A stretch of 64,000 nt of DNA from Deinococcales bacterium (GTDB lineage: Bacteria; Deinococcota; Deinococci; Deinococcales; JAAFIG01). Made by a program: the position numbers and the translations under genes. Of this stretch, positions 18,811-26,590 are shown one piece after another. Under the pieces are notes generated by a model. It did not search any database. It saw only the letters and a program-made list of their open reading frames with translations, and was not told where the DNA came from. Positions within the stretch are counted from its first letter, which is position 1, and each line of letters opens with the position of its first letter. The stretch covers positions 1 through 64,000 of the forward strand of contig JAAFIG010000023.1 of assembly GCA_013298595.1 (NCBI GenBank), read 5' to 3'.

Positions 18811-18824
18811 AAATAACTAAACAC

Positions 18825-18851
18825 AAAATCGGGATTGCAATCCCGATTTTT
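18825..18851 (+). terminator. Rho-independent terminator
   Basis: A perfect 26-bp palindrome AAAATCGGGATT-GC-AATCCCGATTTT followed by T-rich sequence, between the LysM-M23 gene and the dehydrogenase gene. Confidence 0.88.
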
Positions 18852-18870
18852 CTTTTGGGTAGAATGCGTT

Positions 18871-19818
18871 ATGCAAATCCTTGTACCAAACTCGGTACCT
18901 TTTAGCCTTGAAGGTTTACCACTTGAAGTTGTGAAATTCGACCCTCGAGCCGATGATTTGAGTGCATTTAACAGCGAAGCTTTGGTTTGGTGGGGCATTC
19001 CCCCGCGTATCCTCGAGACGTTATTACAAATGCCTAAATTGCAGTGGTTACAAACTTTAACGGCGGGTGTGGATCATGTTTTGCGGTTGCAACCTCGAGC
19101 TGAAATTACCATTTGTAACGGACGAGGTTTACACGATGCACCGACAGCGGAACTAGCGGTGAGTTTATTGTTATCAGCTACACGGCGCTTACATCATTTC
19201 CGTGATGCCCAACGCAAAAACCTTTGGGATAAAACTGCGTATAACCAAGCGCTGACAAGCCAAACCATGCTGACCCTCGAGGGAGCAAAGGTACTGATTG
19301 TTGGTATGGGCAGCATCGGCAGCGAAATTGCAAAGCGCTTAGCGCCATTTGGTTGTCATATCGAAGGCATTGCCCGAAAAAGTGGTACTCGAGAAGGCTA
19401 TAAGGTGCATGCCCTTGAGCAAATGGATGCTGTGCTTGCCAATTTTGATGCCATTATTTTAGTACTGCCAGACACCCCAGAAACCCACGGTTTTATTTCG
19501 AGCCAGCGCTTAACCACAATGAAACGTGGTGCGTGGTTGGTCAATGTTGGACGTGGCAGTGCGATTATCGAAACCGATTTAATTGCCGCACTCGAGTCAG
19601 GGCAGCTGGGCGGTGCGGCCCTCGATGTCACCCAAACCGAACCGCTGCCAGAAACTTCACCCCTTTGGCAACTCGAGAATCTGATTCTCACACCGCATAT
19701 TGCAGGTGGCGGACCAAATTTTTATCAGAAAGCTGAAAGTTTACTGCGCCGCAATGCCGAAAAATTTGTTGCAGGCACAACACTCGAGAATATGATCAGT
19801 CGTAGTAAGGGCTATTAA
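18871..19818 (+). CDS. D-2-hydroxyacid dehydrogenase, NAD-dependent
   Basis: A 315-residue oxidoreductase of the D-isomer 2-hydroxyacid dehydrogenase family. The NAD Rossmann motif GMGSIGSEIAKRL lies near residues 156-168. Catalytic signatures are present: VNVGRGS (Arg), TEPLP (Glu) and TPHIAGG (His). These enzymes interconvert 2-keto and D-2-hydroxy acids; the substrate is not apparent. The ATG at 18,871 is chosen because TAGAAT lies 5 nt upstream and the family N-terminus begins there; an upstream in-frame start is not supported. Confidence 0.9.
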   Translation: MQILVPNSVPFSLEGLPLEVVKFDPRADDLSAFNSEALVWWGIPPRILETLLQMPKLQWLQTLTAGVDHVLRLQPRAEITICNGRGLHDAPTAELAVSLLLSATRRLHHFRDAQRKNLWDKTAYNQALTSQTMLTLEGAKVLIVGMGSIGSEIAKRLAPFGCHIEGIARKSGTREGYKVHALEQMDAVLANFDAIILVLPDTPETHGFISSQRLTTMKRGAWLVNVGRGSAIIETDLIAALESGQLGGAALDVTQTEPLPETSPLWQLENLILTPHIAGGGPNFYQKAESLLRRNAEKFVAGTTLENMISRSKGY

Positions 19819-19856
19819 ATTAGACTTCCTGTATCAGTACGATGTTATCAAAAATA

Positions 19857-19926
19857 GCGCGAACACAAAGTTCGCGCCCTACAAAACCCCATGCACTTAA
19901 CGTAGGGGTGATGACAAGCATCACCC
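19857..19926. repeat. Pair of REP-like palindromes
   Basis: Two hairpins: GCGCGAAC-acaaa-GTTCGCGC (19,857-19,877) and GGGTGATG-acaag-CATCACCC (19,906-19,926). The first belongs to the same GCGAAC...GTTCGC family found at 31,438, 32,361 and 50,069. They may also stop transcription from the dehydrogenase gene. Confidence 0.7.
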
Positions 19927-19970
19927 TGTTTTAGGCAACGAAAATTATTTAGACATGAGGTCTATTGTTG

Positions 19971-19988
19971 CTACGCCGTTTGGCGTAG
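19971..19988. repeat. Inverted repeat CTACGCC / GGCGTAG
   Basis: A perfect 7-bp stem with a 4-nt loop, ending 1 bp before the -35 of the leader-peptide promoter. It could be an operator or just a repeat; only the symmetry is seen. Confidence 0.45.
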
Positions 19989-19989
19989 G

Positions 19990-20018
19990 TTGCACAATTG
20001 TGTTTGGCTTAGTACACT
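19990..20018 (+). promoter_or_regulatory. Promoter of the leader-peptide unit
   Basis: -35 TTGCAC (19,990-19,995) and -10 TACACT (20,013-20,018) with 17-bp spacing, near consensus. GTACAC is repeated at 20,012 and 20,023 (11 bp apart). The transcript would start near 20,025, just ahead of the AAAAGGAG ribosome site of the leader peptide. Confidence 0.7.
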
Positions 20019-20051
20019 TGGCGTACACATTCAGCAAAAGGAGTGGTGCAG

Positions 20052-20141
20052 ATGAACAACCTCAAACAAAATCGTAGAGACTTAACTGCATTGCTTATTC
20101 GTGTCCTTGCCGATCCAATTTTTATTGCCGTCCCCATCTAG
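20052..20141 (+). CDS. Branched-chain-amino-acid-rich leader peptide (ilv-type attenuator)
   Basis: A 29-codon frame with an AAAAGGAG site at proper spacing. Eleven residues are Leu, Ile or Val, nine of them in the last 16, including the run LLIRVL and then IFIAVPI. This is the composition of ilv/leu leader peptides, whose stalled ribosome controls a downstream terminator. A terminator follows 19 bp after the stop. TTGCCGA inside the leader codons (20,106-20,112) is complementary to TCGGCAA at 20,164-20,170, which covers the 5' arm of that terminator, so an alternative antiterminator can form. No ilv or leu gene follows within the unit. Confidence 0.75.
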   Translation: MNNLKQNRRDLTALLIRVLADPIFIAVPI

Positions 20142-20160
20142 GTTTTATTTGTACCTAATG

Positions 20161-20189
20161 ACCTCGGCAAATACCAGCCGAGGTTTTTT
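20161..20189 (+). terminator. Attenuator terminator
   Basis: Stem ACCTCGGC / GCCGAGGT with loop AAATACCA and a T-run. Its 5' arm can instead pair with leader codons 19-21 of the upstream peptide, which is the logic of transcription attenuation. Confidence 0.85.
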
Positions 20190-20208
20190 GCTTTGAAAGG
20201 AGCATTCC

Positions 20209-20358
20209 ATGAACAACATATTTGTAAGAGAAACCGCTCGAGGTTCACAGAACCCAACCGCGACAAACAACTTTGTTCTCATCCGCGTCACGCTCCGCGC
20301 CCCTGAGCGTCCCAGACACCATGAATTACTTACTACCTACTCAACGTATCGTGACTGA
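20209..20358 (+). CDS. Small ORF after the attenuator, unknown
   Basis: A 49-codon frame with a GAAAGGAG site 8 nt upstream of its ATG. Like the leader peptide it begins Met-Asn-Asn and holds the string LIRV, here within FVLIRVTL, so it may be a second leader rather than a functional protein. It overlaps the frame starting at 20,321 out of phase; probably only one of the two matters. No homolog recognised. Confidence 0.4.
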   Translation: MNNIFVRETARGSQNPTATNNFVLIRVTLRAPERPRHHELLTTYSTYRD

Positions 20359-20476
20359 AACCACTGTCTCGCGTCATCTCGAGCGTGGACTCGAGGTGCT
20401 GGTGACTCCTACGCCACTGAAAAGTGCTTGGAGTTTAACGAAAACAAAAGCCAAAAAAGAAAAAGCTGGGGCTTGA
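20321..20476 (+). CDS. Small basic ORF, alternative product of the attenuated unit
   Basis: A 51-codon frame beginning MNYLLPTQRIV and ending in a Lys-rich tail (KTKAKKEKAGA). It carries two in-frame CTCGAG as Leu-Glu, which agrees with coding. No clear ribosome site precedes it; its stop lies in the loop of the following terminator. It overlaps the 20,209 frame. It could be the real product of the unit or a gene remnant. Confidence 0.35.
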   Translation: MNYLLPTQRIVTETTVSRHLERGLEVLVTPTPLKSAWSLTKTKAKKEKAGA

Positions 20477-20490
20477 TGCCCCAGCTTTTT
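20461..20490. terminator. Bidirectional terminator
   Basis: Stem AAAAGCTGGGGC / GCCCCAGCTTTT with a 5-nt loop and T-run, closing the leader-peptide unit and facing the membrane-protein gene that ends at 20,518. Confidence 0.88.
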
Positions 20491-20517
20491 GATACCACTC
20501 GTGTCCAAGGGTCGCTT

Positions 20518-21717
20518 TTAGTGTCCGAGAGTTGCTTTACGAATCGAACGCAAGTCCTTGCTGGCACTGACCCAGTTACTGAGTAAAGCAGCAATACCCC
20601 AACCAATCATAGGCAATAACAGACCAAGGAAGAATGCGGCAAAAATCATTGCCCATTCAGTTAGGCTTGGTTCAAATTTTGCAGCCACTAACAAAGCTGC
20701 TGATAAAAACGCGCAACTGGCAGCAAAAATGAGTGATAATATCCGCAACCAACGGGCAACTATCTCCATGCTGCCACTTTGGTCGCCTAAACGTACTTGG
20801 CGTACATTATTGTTATTTTTGGCTTCCTTAGGTGCTTTGGTATCTAAGGCGGTGCTGGCATCCATGATTTCGCCACTCCACTCACCACTGGCACTCGAGG
20901 GCACCATAATACCTGTAGCAGATACCCCAGAGTCGCTGGCTTTGACATTGATTGGAGCTGGTGGTGCTCCCCAATTATCTCCACTGACTTTTTGTGCGGC
21001 ATTACGGGCTAAATCGGCAAAGGGGTCTATCGCATCTTTGGCTGGTGGAAACACAGGCGCGGGGGCAGGAATCATTGCCGAGGGGTTGAGTAAGCCTGGC
21101 ATACTGCCTGATTTGGTTGGGTTGAGTTCGGCTTCTAAATCTGCCCAAGAATCGCTGACACGGTTTCTGTTAGGCAAATCAGGTGGGATTTCAAATGTTT
21201 GTTTTTCAGGCGTCCAAGCACCAGATGCGGGTGAATCCCAGTCAGCTGCAGCCGCTTGTGGCGCAGCCCAAGCATCCGAAGATGTTGTTACAGTTGGTAC
21301 ATCATCCCAATCGGTTGCAGCCAGTGGTGCATCGGCAATTGGTGGCGTAGCAATTGGTTCAGGTGGTGGCGCTGGTTCAGCAGCTCGAGCAGGTGGCATT
21401 TCTGATCCTGTAACACTGGTTTTGGCTCGAGCGATAGCCCCTTTAACAGCTTCAAAAAAGAATTTTAATTCGCTTAAATCAAAGCCTTTAATGCTGCCTT
21501 CGATGAGGGCTTCGTTGGGTGAACGTACATTAAGTTCACCTGTTTTAGCGGTTTTGACATTGACAATTTCGCGTAATTTGGCTTTTTGTAAACCTGCTTG
21601 ATCAAAATACAAAAGTTCTCGTTTTGTAATTAGTAAGGTTTTGCCATTTTGTCCATCTAATCGAGTTTCGATGTCATCGGCGGCAATTCCAGCGTTTTGT
21701 AAGTGTTCATCAATCAT
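20518..21717 (-). CDS. Membrane protein with N-terminal PH-like domain and Pro/Ala-rich linker
   Basis: A 399-residue protein of unknown function. Residues about 1-95 look like a bacterial PH-like fold (KTLLITKRELLYFD, then LIEGSIKGFDLSELKFFF). A long low-complexity region of about 220 residues rich in Pro, Ala, Ser, Asp and Trp-Asp follows. The C-terminal 90 residues contain two hydrophobic helices (about 325-350 and 360-385) and a basic tail. The layout suggests an inner-membrane protein with a long cytoplasmic or periplasmic arm. No gene partner is evident. Confidence 0.65.
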   Translation of the reverse strand: MIDEHLQNAGIAADDIETRLDGQNGKTLLITKRELLYFDQAGLQKAKLREIVNVKTAKTGELNVRSPNEALIEGSIKGFDLSELKFFFEAVKGAIARAKTSVTGSEMPPARAAEPAPPPEPIATPPIADAPLAATDWDDVPTVTTSSDAWAAPQAAAADWDSPASGAWTPEKQTFEIPPDLPNRNRVSDSWADLEAELNPTKSGSMPGLLNPSAMIPAPAPVFPPAKDAIDPFADLARNAAQKVSGDNWGAPPAPINVKASDSGVSATGIMVPSSASGEWSGEIMDASTALDTKAPKEAKNNNNVRQVRLGDQSGSMEIVARWLRILSLIFAASCAFLSAALLVAAKFEPSLTEWAMIFAAFFLGLLLPMIGWGIAALLSNWVSASKDLRSIRKATLGH

Positions 21718-21953
21718 GATACTGCCCCCTTAGATTTGCTCAGAGCGATTACGAAATTGTTTCCCATGCCGATTAGTATAGCAAGTTCCGTGTCTCACCG
21801 CTCTGTTTCATAAGCTTGAGGTCACATCTGCCGATGTAATCAAAATTTGGGCAAGATGTATTTGTGCCAAGTTTGGATCATGTCAAACTTGATGGCATGG
21901 GTTTTAGCTACTTTTTTTATGTTTTTTTGGTTTGTAATTTATCAGACAGAAAA

Positions 21954-21992
21954 CCGTCTACTCAGACGGTAATATACCGTCCGAGTAGACGG
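21954..21992. promoter_or_regulatory. 39-bp palindromic operator of the tetR operon
   Basis: Outer arms CCGTCTACTC / GAGTAGACGG (10 bp each) enclose inner arms GACGGT / ACCGTC around AATAT, all centred on one axis at 21,973. The site ends 5 nt before the TetR start codon. A TetR dimer, or two, would bind here and repress its own operon. Confidence 0.85.
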
Positions 21993-21997
21993 TAATT

Positions 21998-22546
21998 ATG
22001 CGAAAAAATAATCCTCAAGCCACCAAAGAACTGCTATTACAAGCTGCTGCCAAGGTAATTCTCGAGCGTGGTGCAAACAATCTGACCTTAGAAGCAGTTG
22101 CCAGTACCGCCAAAATAAGCAAAGGCGGTTTGTTACATCACTTCCCTACCAAAGAAGTTTTACTAACGGGTTTAGTCCAACAACTGATAGGTGTTTTTGT
22201 GTACTGTATCGAAAAAGAACTGGCATCCGAACCAAAAAAATCTGGGCGCTGGACTCGAGCCTACATCCGTGCCACATTCAACCCAAGTCCTGATGAAAAA
22301 CATTTAACCACCGCCTTAGCCAGCATCATTAGCGCCTACCCAGTACTACTTGATGCTTTAGAAACCAGTTTTGCTTTTGCCGAAAAAAACATTCTGGCTG
22401 ATGGCTTAAAACCCGCTCGAGCTACTGCTATTCGGTTAGCTTGCGATGGACTGTGGTTTAGCGAACTAACAGGCATGATTACCCTGCCAGAACCACTACG
22501 AAGCGAATTACTCGAGGAACTGATTGCTTGGACAAAAAACGCTTAA
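21998..22546 (+). CDS. TetR family transcriptional repressor
   Basis: A 182-residue regulator. The N-terminal helix-turn-helix (about 8-55: VILERGANNLTLEAVASTAKISKGGLLHHF then TKEVLL) is typical of TetR. The helical C-terminal ligand domain resembles the YbiH type. It heads an operon with a small YvaD-like membrane protein and an MFS exporter and probably represses it from the palindrome at its start. The inducer is unknown, likely a substrate of the exporter. Confidence 0.92.
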   Translation: MRKNNPQATKELLLQAAAKVILERGANNLTLEAVASTAKISKGGLLHHFPTKEVLLTGLVQQLIGVFVYCIEKELASEPKKSGRWTRAYIRATFNPSPDEKHLTTALASIISAYPVLLDALETSFAFAEKNILADGLKPARATAIRLACDGLWFSELTGMITLPEPLRSELLEELIAWTKNA

Positions 22547-22554
22547 AGGAGTGT

Positions 22555-22953
22555 ATGAAAACCTTAAAACCATTTTTTCTTGTCACCGATATTGCTTTTA
22601 TTGTTTACTGGACAATCAGTGCTTTGCAGTTGATTCCACCCCAATTTTTATACTCGGATTACAACAACCCGATTTTACTGGCTTGGAATTGGTCTTTTTT
22701 GCCATTGGATTTATTGATTAGTGCCACAGGATTTGCTGCACTTTGGGCATACCAGCGTCGGCTCGAGATTTGGCATTCACTCGCCATTATTTCTTTGGTT
22801 TTGACCTTTACATCTGGCTTAAATGCCATTGCTTTCTGGATTATTCGCCATGATTTTGATCTAACATGGTGGCTACCTAATTTGTATTTAATGCTTTACC
22901 CATTGTTTTTTATACCGCACTTACTCAAACAAAGCAGCCAAAATTTTACCTAA
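22555..22953 (+). CDS. YvaD-like (DUF5360) membrane protein
   Basis: A 132-residue integral membrane protein with about four hydrophobic helices and the pattern FFLVTDIAFIVYW, then LLAWNWSFLPLDLL, seen in the YvaD/DUF5360 family. In Bacillus, yvaD also lies by a TetR regulator gene. The start is set by AAAGGAG 4 nt upstream, 8 bp after the TetR stop. Function unknown; likely linked to the exporter that follows. Confidence 0.75.
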   Translation: MKTLKPFFLVTDIAFIVYWTISALQLIPPQFLYSDYNNPILLAWNWSFLPLDLLISATGFAALWAYQRRLEIWHSLAIISLVLTFTSGLNAIAFWIIRHDFDLTWWLPNLYLMLYPLFFIPHLLKQSSQNFT

Positions 22954-22962
22954 AGGATACCT

Positions 22963-24219
22963 ATGAAACAAAACACTTCAACACCACTCGAGATAAATAC
23001 CCTAAGCAATTGGAAACCACGTTTTTTTAGTATCTGGATTGGACAAGCCTTGTCCTTAGTTGGTAGTGCTTTAACCCAATTTGTACTGCTTTGGTGGATT
23101 ACTAAAACTACCAATTCCTCGAGTGCCTTAGCCATCGCAGGAGTCATGGGTTTACTCCCACAAGCCATTCTTGGACCACTTGGAGGCACCCTTGCCGATC
23201 GGCTCAACCGACGCGTCATTATGATTGCTGCTGACAGCATCAGTGCTATCGCCATGATTGTGCTGGTTTACTTATTCTCGAGTAACCAAATTCAACTCTG
23301 GCACATTTACAGCCTGATGTTCTTACGCTCGAGTATGCAGGCATTTCAGAGTCCAGCCGCTGCTGCCAGTACCAGTCTGCTCGTACCCGCCGATTGGTTA
23401 CCTCGAGTAGCAGGTATGAATCAAGCCATGCAAGGCATTATGACCATTGCAGCCGCACCACTTGGTGCTTTGGCATTGGCATTTTTACCATTTCAAGGTG
23501 CACTGATGATTGATGTAGTCACAGCCATACTTGGCATTGTGCCCTTACTTTTTTATGCCGTGCCACAAATACCACGGCTTGAAGCAACCACCAGTATGTG
23601 GACAGATTTTCGTGAAGGTGTTGCATATGTCACACAAAGACGTGGTTTACTGATGTTGTACGGCTTACTTGGTTTAGTGGTACTGACAATCATGCCCACT
23701 TTTTCGTTAACACCCTTGCTGGTCACACAGTATTTTCGTGGTGGTGTCAACGAAGTTGCCTTAATGGAAGGACTGGCTGGTATTGGCATGATTGCTGGCG
23801 GAGTGCTGATTACAATCAATCCATTATTCAAAAAACGCATTATTACTTTACTGGTTTCATTTGCGATTTCCTGTGGCACTGTTGCACTCACTGCCTTAGC
23901 ACCAAGCAATGCTTTATGGTTAGCTGTTATTTGGTGGACACTCAGTGGCATAACCTTTTCGACAGGCAATGCCCCAATGACCGCGATTTTACAAACCACT
24001 GTACCCAATCAAATACAAGGACGCGTCTTATCTTTAATGAATACAGTGATGGGATTAGCCGGACCGATTGGTTTAGCCATCGCAGGACCACTTGGCGATG
24101 CGATTGGTGTGCGTGGCGTATTTATTGTAGGCGGAACATTATCCGCCCTTGTTTGCGTACTCGGTTTTTTCTCGAGTCACTTAATGAATATTGAATCTGC
24201 TACTACCAAATCCGTTTAG
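22963..24219 (+). CDS. MFS exporter, DHA3/macrolide-efflux type
   Basis: A 418-residue transporter with 12 predicted helices. Typical DHA3 signatures: FSIWIGQALSLVGSALTQF in helix 1, GGTLADRLNRR (motif A) and RSSMQAFQSPAAAAS. Family members export macrolides or other toxic compounds by proton antiport. It is last in the tetR operon, 9 bp after the YvaD-like gene with an AAAGGA site. Its stop overlaps the convergent phoU by 4 bp. Confidence 0.88.
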   Translation: MKQNTSTPLEINTLSNWKPRFFSIWIGQALSLVGSALTQFVLLWWITKTTNSSSALAIAGVMGLLPQAILGPLGGTLADRLNRRVIMIAADSISAIAMIVLVYLFSSNQIQLWHIYSLMFLRSSMQAFQSPAAAASTSLLVPADWLPRVAGMNQAMQGIMTIAAAPLGALALAFLPFQGALMIDVVTAILGIVPLLFYAVPQIPRLEATTSMWTDFREGVAYVTQRRGLLMLYGLLGLVVLTIMPTFSLTPLLVTQYFRGGVNEVALMEGLAGIGMIAGGVLITINPLFKKRIITLLVSFAISCGTVALTALAPSNALWLAVIWWTLSGITFSTGNAPMTAILQTTVPNQIQGRVLSLMNTVMGLAGPIGLAIAGPLGDAIGVRGVFIVGGTLSALVCVLGFFSSHLMNIESATTKSV

Positions 24220-24881
24220 CCTTCAGTAGGAGGATCATTTGCCACTCGAGCACCTGTGAGCCAATACCCAAGCCGATCTGCCAGATTCTCGATATGATCG
24301 CCAATGCGCTGCAAAGACCGTCCGACGCGCAGTAATGCCAGTGCTTTGGTAATGGTGCGTGGGTCTTCGAGCATATACGTAACCAATTCTCGTTGGGTTT
24401 GTTCGTACAAATCATCTATTTCGCTATCCATTTCGGCAGCGGTGCGTGCCACAGCAACATCTTGTTCAGTAAAAGCTCGGGAAGCAAGCTCGAGCATGGT
24501 TTTTAATTTACTCAGCATCAACCCAAAATTGACATAGCGTTTTAAAGGTGGTTCGGCTGCTAATAAACGCCCATCATCGGCAACATGGACTGCGTAATCG
24601 CCGATGCGCTCGAGATCAGATAAGCTTTTAAGCACAGCCGCAATAAATCGTAAATCCTTTGCTACAGGTTGATGCAAAGCAATCACTCGTAAGGTTTCGG
24701 TTTCTAGTTTAACCTCGAGTTCGTCTACACTTTTATCCATATCGTGCACTTGTTGCACTGCTTCGATTTTGCCCTCGAGCAAAACACTGCCAGCTAAGTT
24801 TAATTGTTCACCAACTTGCGAAATCATGCGAATAAAATCGGCTCGTAAGGTTCGTAGATCTCGTTCTAAAGCTTCACGCAT
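24216..24881 (-). CDS. phoU: Phosphate signalling protein PhoU
   Basis: A 221-residue all-helical protein with two PhoU repeats, each with the E/D-rich metal motif (VHDMDKSVDELE; AEMDSEIDDLYEQ) and a later LKSLSDLERIGDYAVHVA / RVGRSLQRIGDHIENLA helix. PhoU damps PhoR signalling and phosphate import when phosphate is plentiful. The start at 24,881 is chosen for the AAGAGGT site. It lies 54 bp after phoR in a phoB-phoR-phoU order. No pst genes are in the window. Confidence 0.92.
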   Translation of the reverse strand: MREALERDLRTLRADFIRMISQVGEQLNLAGSVLLEGKIEAVQQVHDMDKSVDELEVKLETETLRVIALHQPVAKDLRFIAAVLKSLSDLERIGDYAVHVADDGRLLAAEPPLKRYVNFGLMLSKLKTMLELASRAFTEQDVAVARTAAEMDSEIDDLYEQTQRELVTYMLEDPRTITKALALLRVGRSLQRIGDHIENLADRLGYWLTGARVANDPPTEG

Positions 24882-24935
24882 TGAGTACCTCTTTCTTGTC
24901 ACGCATTTTACGCTGTTCAGCAGGTAAACAGCCAC

Positions 24936-25853
24936 CTAAGCCATTGGCACAGTGAACCAGAATTCATTACCAGCATAATGAGCTTGGTACGCCGCCCCAA
25001 CTTCGCCACCCCAAGCACGGACAATTGAGCGCACAATGTACAAACCCATACCGCTACCTCGAGATTGCATACTACGGCGATGGGCTTCAAAAATACCACT
25101 ATAATCTGCTAATTCTGTACCTTGGTCACGAACTCCGACTCGCCAGAAAGTGTCTTGTTGCAGCACATCAACCCGAATCAAACCAGGGTTTGGTGCGTGT
25201 CGAGCAGCATTTTCAATTAAATTCAGCAACACTTGCAACAGTTTATCTGGGTCGCAACGCACCAAAACATTGGTATCCACATTTAGCTCGAGTTGAACTT
25301 CTCGGCGTTGCAATTCCTCAGCTGTTAAACGCTGCACCCGTTCGATACTCTCGAGCAGCCTAAAAGTTCGTTCGGCATGAGGGCGAAACCCCACAGTTAA
25401 ATCCTCGACCAAACGCACCAAACGCTCAACTTCAAGTAAACTCATCTGCACAAAGGAACTGCGGGTTTCGGCTGGTGGTTCAAGGGCTAATGCCTCGAGT
25501 AAACTTTTTATAGCTGCGACAGGTGTGCGAAATTCGTGCGATAACACTGCCATCACATCGCGTAATTCGGCTTCGCGTTGACGGACTGCTGATATATCCT
25601 CGAGTAATAAAACACCTGCAAAAGCTTTGACCAGAAAAATTTTACCAGACAACTCGAGTTCAACCCGTCCACCTTCGATGGCTAAACGCTCTAAACGATG
25701 ATTGCGGAGCACTTCGATTAAACTGCGATTCTGAGCGCGTTCGGCAGGCATGGCAAAAACTTTTTCGGCAGCTGTATTTAAGCCAGTCACAACACCCGCC
25801 TTAAATAACACCACTGCTGTCTCGAGTGAATTTAAAGCAGTATTCGCATTCAT
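24936..25853 (-). CDS. phoR: PhoR-like sensor histidine kinase, no membrane segment
   Basis: A 305-residue kinase: a PAS-like N-terminal part (about 1-90), HisKA with the phospho-acceptor H106 in LSHEFRTP, and an HATPase domain with N box NLIENAARHA and G box GSGMGLYIV. Unlike E. coli PhoR it has no transmembrane helix, so it is cytoplasmic and probably senses through PhoU or a partner. It overlaps phoB by 4 bp (ATGA), showing translational coupling. The assignment to PhoR rests on the adjacent phoU. Confidence 0.85.
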   Translation of the reverse strand: MNANTALNSLETAVVLFKAGVVTGLNTAAEKVFAMPAERAQNRSLIEVLRNHRLERLAIEGGRVELELSGKIFLVKAFAGVLLLEDISAVRQREAELRDVMAVLSHEFRTPVAAIKSLLEALALEPPAETRSSFVQMSLLEVERLVRLVEDLTVGFRPHAERTFRLLESIERVQRLTAEELQRREVQLELNVDTNVLVRCDPDKLLQVLLNLIENAARHAPNPGLIRVDVLQQDTFWRVGVRDQGTELADYSGIFEAHRRSMQSRGSGMGLYIVRSIVRAWGGEVGAAYQAHYAGNEFWFTVPMA

Positions 25854-26533
25854 GGTTCAGCTCGCATTCTGTAGCCTTTACCGCGCACAGTCTCGAGGTA
25901 CACCGAATCGGTTGGGTCGTCGCCAAGGTGCGCTCTGAGTTGGGTAATATGCTGATCTACGGTGCGTTCACCACCAATAAAATCGACACCCCAGACTTTA
26001 TCAAGTAATTCCTGACGAGTATAAACCCGTCCAGGGTGGGCTGCTAAAAATGCCAATAAATCAAATTCACGCCGTGTCAAATGCAATTCTTTTGCGGCAA
26101 AACTGGCTGTGCCAGCATCTAAATTGAGTTCTAGTAAACCCACTCGCAATGCCCCACGCACCCGATCCCCTGCCGAGCGACGCAACAACGCCCGCACTCG
26201 AGCGGCAAGTTCAGCTGCACTAAAGGGTTTAGTTAAGTAATCATCTGCACCTGCATCTAAACCCTCAACCCGATCCATTTCCGAAGCTCGAGCGGTCAAC
26301 ATCAGCACAGGTAACGCCGAAAAAGCACTTTCTCGTAAACGCCGCAACCAAGCAATACCAGGTTCGTCAGGCAGCATCCAATCTAAAACAATCACATCCA
26401 CACCAGCTAAAGCCTGCCATGCCTCGAGTGCAGACGCAAAAGCCCGAACCACATACCCAGAACGCTCGAGATGAAAACGTACTGCTTCACGCACCGAAGT
26501 TTCATCCTCTACTAGCAATACAGTAACAGCCAT
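25850..26533 (-). CDS. phoB: OmpR/PhoB-family response regulator
   Basis: A 227-residue regulator. The receiver domain has E9-D10, phospho-acceptor D51, T80 and K102. The C-terminal winged helix (about 130-225) has the typical LTRREFDLLAFLAAHPGRV and RTVDQHITQLRAHLG segments and ends KGYRMRAEP. First gene of the phoB-phoR-phoU operon; phosphorylated PhoB would act on phosphate-starvation promoters. The PhoB name is inferred from context. Confidence 0.88.
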   Translation of the reverse strand: MAVTVLLVEDETSVREAVRFHLERSGYVVRAFASALEAWQALAGVDVIVLDWMLPDEPGIAWLRRLRESAFSALPVLMLTARASEMDRVEGLDAGADDYLTKPFSAAELAARVRALLRRSAGDRVRGALRVGLLELNLDAGTASFAAKELHLTRREFDLLAFLAAHPGRVYTRQELLDKVWGVDFIGGERTVDQHITQLRAHLGDDPTDSVYLETVRGKGYRMRAEP

Positions 26534-26590
26534 TGTTTATACATTCTGCGGCAAACGTCATGGTTTTGTCAGCTGTTACCTAAGCACTGC

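Noticed and set aside
19857-19926. CRISPR-like repeats
   Set aside because: The palindromes are single or paired, dispersed at far places, and have no regular spacers.
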